From UBA6168 sp041163745 (GTDB lineage Bacteria > Bacteroidota > Bacteroidia > Chitinophagales > Saprospiraceae), in NCBI GenBank assembly GCA_041163745.1, contig JBEAQU010000104.1:1-64000 (forward strand): 64,000 nt of DNA, written 5' to 3'. Each line of letters begins with the position of its first letter. Position 1 is the stretch's first letter. The notes beneath the pieces are model-generated. The model did not search any database. It was not told where the DNA came from and saw only the letters and a list, made by a program, of their open reading frames with translations. Positions 62,782 to 64,000 of this stretch are shown here, piece after piece. The position numbers were made by a program, and so were the translations under genes.

Positions 62782-63783
62782 TCACCGGATGATTAGAACC
62801 GGCACTTCAGATGTAGCGGCCAGGATTTTTTCCGTCACACTGCCAAGCAGCAGCCGGGACACCTTGGAATGACCTTTCGCGCCCATGACAATGAGGTCGT
62901 ATGCATGGCGGTGTGCGAAGACGGACAATTGCTCCCCGACGCTGTAATGGGTGTGTTTCAGCAACACCTTGCCGATGTGCTGCCTCCAATCGGCCGGGAC
63001 GTTCTCGTCGATGAATTGGTCGAGGGCGGCCACACGGTCATCCTCCAGCAGTTGGATGACACGTTCCTGGTTGAAACGGAAGGTCCCGAAGCTGCCCGGC
63101 ACCTCATAAGCGTGGATGATGTCGATCTGCGGACGTTCCGCGAGTTGCCCGGCCAGTGACAGTGCGGCATGGAAGGCGGCGATTCCGTTGGGCGAGAAAT
63201 CCACCGGTACGAGTATTTTCCGGAGCGAGGGTTTTGCCTGGTGAGGAACGACCAACGCCAGCATGGAGGATTGCCGCACCAGGTTCCTGGCCAGAATGCC
63301 ATGATGGGCATCCGTTGATTTTTTCCCGATGACCAGCAGGTTGGCGGCCATGTCGGCCGCAGCCCCGAGGAGCATTTCGAGCGGGTTGCCATGCAGGACG
63401 GCCACCTCGGTGGCGGTGGCAGGGAAATGGGGCATGAGCGTGTCCGACAGGTCTCTGATCTTCCGCTCCGTCTCCTGGTCGGCCTCCGTCCGGACATCCG
63501 GCAGCAGGTCCGCCATGCCGAAAACCGGCAATTCCCGGTGGACATGGGCGAGTTGCAGCCTATGGCAATGGACCTTGGAGAGGAAATATTCCAGGTAACG
63601 GAGAAGGGGCTCCAGGGCTTCGTCGAAATCCACCCCGACGAGACAGCGTTGGAAAGCAACCGTCGGTGCGGACATCCTTTCGGGGGAATCGGTCGTTTGA
63701 TGGTGCATCATGAAGTATAGCATGGTTTGGTGAGCGGAGCTGCCGTCTGCAGACACAGGGACAGGAGGCAGGTTCCGTTTCAT
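62782..63783 (-). CDS. Universal stress protein, tandem USP domains
   Basis: Up to 333 residues. Domain 1 is degenerate, with LLVIGKKSTDAHHGILARNL where the ATP motif should be. Domain 2 carries KILVPVDFSPNGIAAFHAAL and LIVMGAKGHSKVSRLLLGSVTEK. It matches the 61704 gene in both domains, including the altered ILGRNL/ILARNL motif, so the pair are tandem duplicates. The start is uncertain: ATGs at 63783, 63723 and 63675 are in frame, the last directly before the first USP strand. A promoter box abuts the 63783 ATG, which would leave it without a leader. Confidence 0.85.
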   Translation of the reverse strand: MKRNLPPVPVSADGSSAHQTMLYFMMHHQTTDSPERMSAPTVAFQRCLVGVDFDEALEPLLRYLEYFLSKVHCHRLQLAHVHRELPVFGMADLLPDVRTEADQETERKIRDLSDTLMPHFPATATEVAVLHGNPLEMLLGAAADMAANLLVIGKKSTDAHHGILARNLVRQSSMLALVVPHQAKPSLRKILVPVDFSPNGIAAFHAALSLAGQLAERPQIDIIHAYEVPGSFGTFRFNQERVIQLLEDDRVAALDQFIDENVPADWRQHIGKVLLKHTHYSVGEQLSVFAHRHAYDLIVMGAKGHSKVSRLLLGSVTEKILAATSEVPVLIIR

Positions 63784-63789
63784 TTCGGG

Positions 63790-63797
63790 TAAAGTTA
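63790..63797 (-). promoter_or_regulatory. Near-consensus promoter box for the USP gene at 62782
   Basis: Minus strand TAACTTTA, one base from TAnnTTTG, ending seven bases before the longest start codon. It favours either a leaderless transcript or use of a downstream ATG. Confidence 0.35.
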
Positions 63798-64000
63798 AGG
63801 TAAGTTTTTCGCAGCGTCATTCATAATCGGCCGGATAATGCCGGTGACTTTCATCATTTGCAACCTGTGGCTCCCGCCGGGGAAAAGCTCTCCTGTCAAT
63901 TGATTTTTATCAGTTGCGGGGGTATCATCCGTCATGAACCATAGCGGATCTGCCGCGCTACCTTGCGGCCAGTTTCAAAATCAGTCGAAGCAAGGCATGT

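Noticed and set aside
63934..64000. Frames running off the right edge on both strands, for example a minus-strand ending ALLRLILKLAAR before a stop at 63958
   Set aside because: Too short to separate coding from chance.

Overview
The window reads as chromosome of a fairly GC-rich member of the Bacteroidota, most likely the Saprospiria (Lewinella-like) lineage. The evidence is threefold. Several secreted proteins carry type IX secretion (T9SS) C-terminal domains, one with the cohesin/dockerin-like architecture common in Saprospiria. Promoter-like sites repeatedly match the Bacteroidota consensus TAnnTTTG, with TTG 17-21 bases upstream in four places. Family-typical genes include epimerase-type threonine dehydrogenase, DUF6089, DUF3467, CtlX, NamZ and type II glutamine synthetase. 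No transposase, prophage, CRISPR array, rRNA or ordinary tRNA gene was found. One full tmRNA gene (ssrA) was found by reading the DNA.

Layout. 0-6 kb: end of an ABC-transporter permease, a stand-alone HsdR-N nuclease-like protein, the threonine-to-glycine pair tdh-kbl, a secreted protein and a DUF6089 outer-membrane protein. 6-22 kb: acyl-CoA dehydrogenase, alkaline phosphatase, a heptose-phosphate kinase, ffh, leuS with a structured leader, a secreted M43 metalloprotease, an exonuclease/GIY-YIG fusion, NamZ, a helix-hairpin-helix/beta-barrel protein and glutamine synthetase II. 22-29 kb: a TonB-dependent receptor and a 1373-residue T9SS adhesin. 29-38 kb: the minus-strand run carA-eno-ftsB-sucD and a periplasmic-adaptor/MacB-permease/TolC export operon without its own ATPase. 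38-49 kb: methyltransferase, topA, a small exported protein, 2-hydroxyacid dehydrogenase, DedA, a small acidic lipoprotein, a PolX homologue with an apparently dead polymerase site, and a LYS1-like dehydrogenase. 49-56 kb: ssrA, ctlX, a GHL10 glycosidase-like protein, a DUF3298 lipoprotein, and miaA divergent from an acyltransferase.

56-64 kb is the most unusual block: four universal-stress proteins (USPs), three two-CBS-domain proteins, a VIT1/CCC1-type metal transporter and one small unknown protein. One USP is fused to a thioredoxin-like domain that has lost its CxxC cysteines. Two CBS proteins and the transporter form a tight plus-strand operon. I infer a nucleotide-sensing stress and metal-homeostasis island.

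Strongest leads: the PolX homologue missing two of three catalytic Asp but with an intact PHP nuclease site; the Cys-less thioredoxin/USP fusion; the CBS-CBS-VIT operon; the tmRNA whose tag reads GNTKYAMAA; a possible compact three-way-junction RNA at 29.1 kb; and two perfect hairpins in the leuS leader. All calls come from reading the sequence; no database search or folding program was run.
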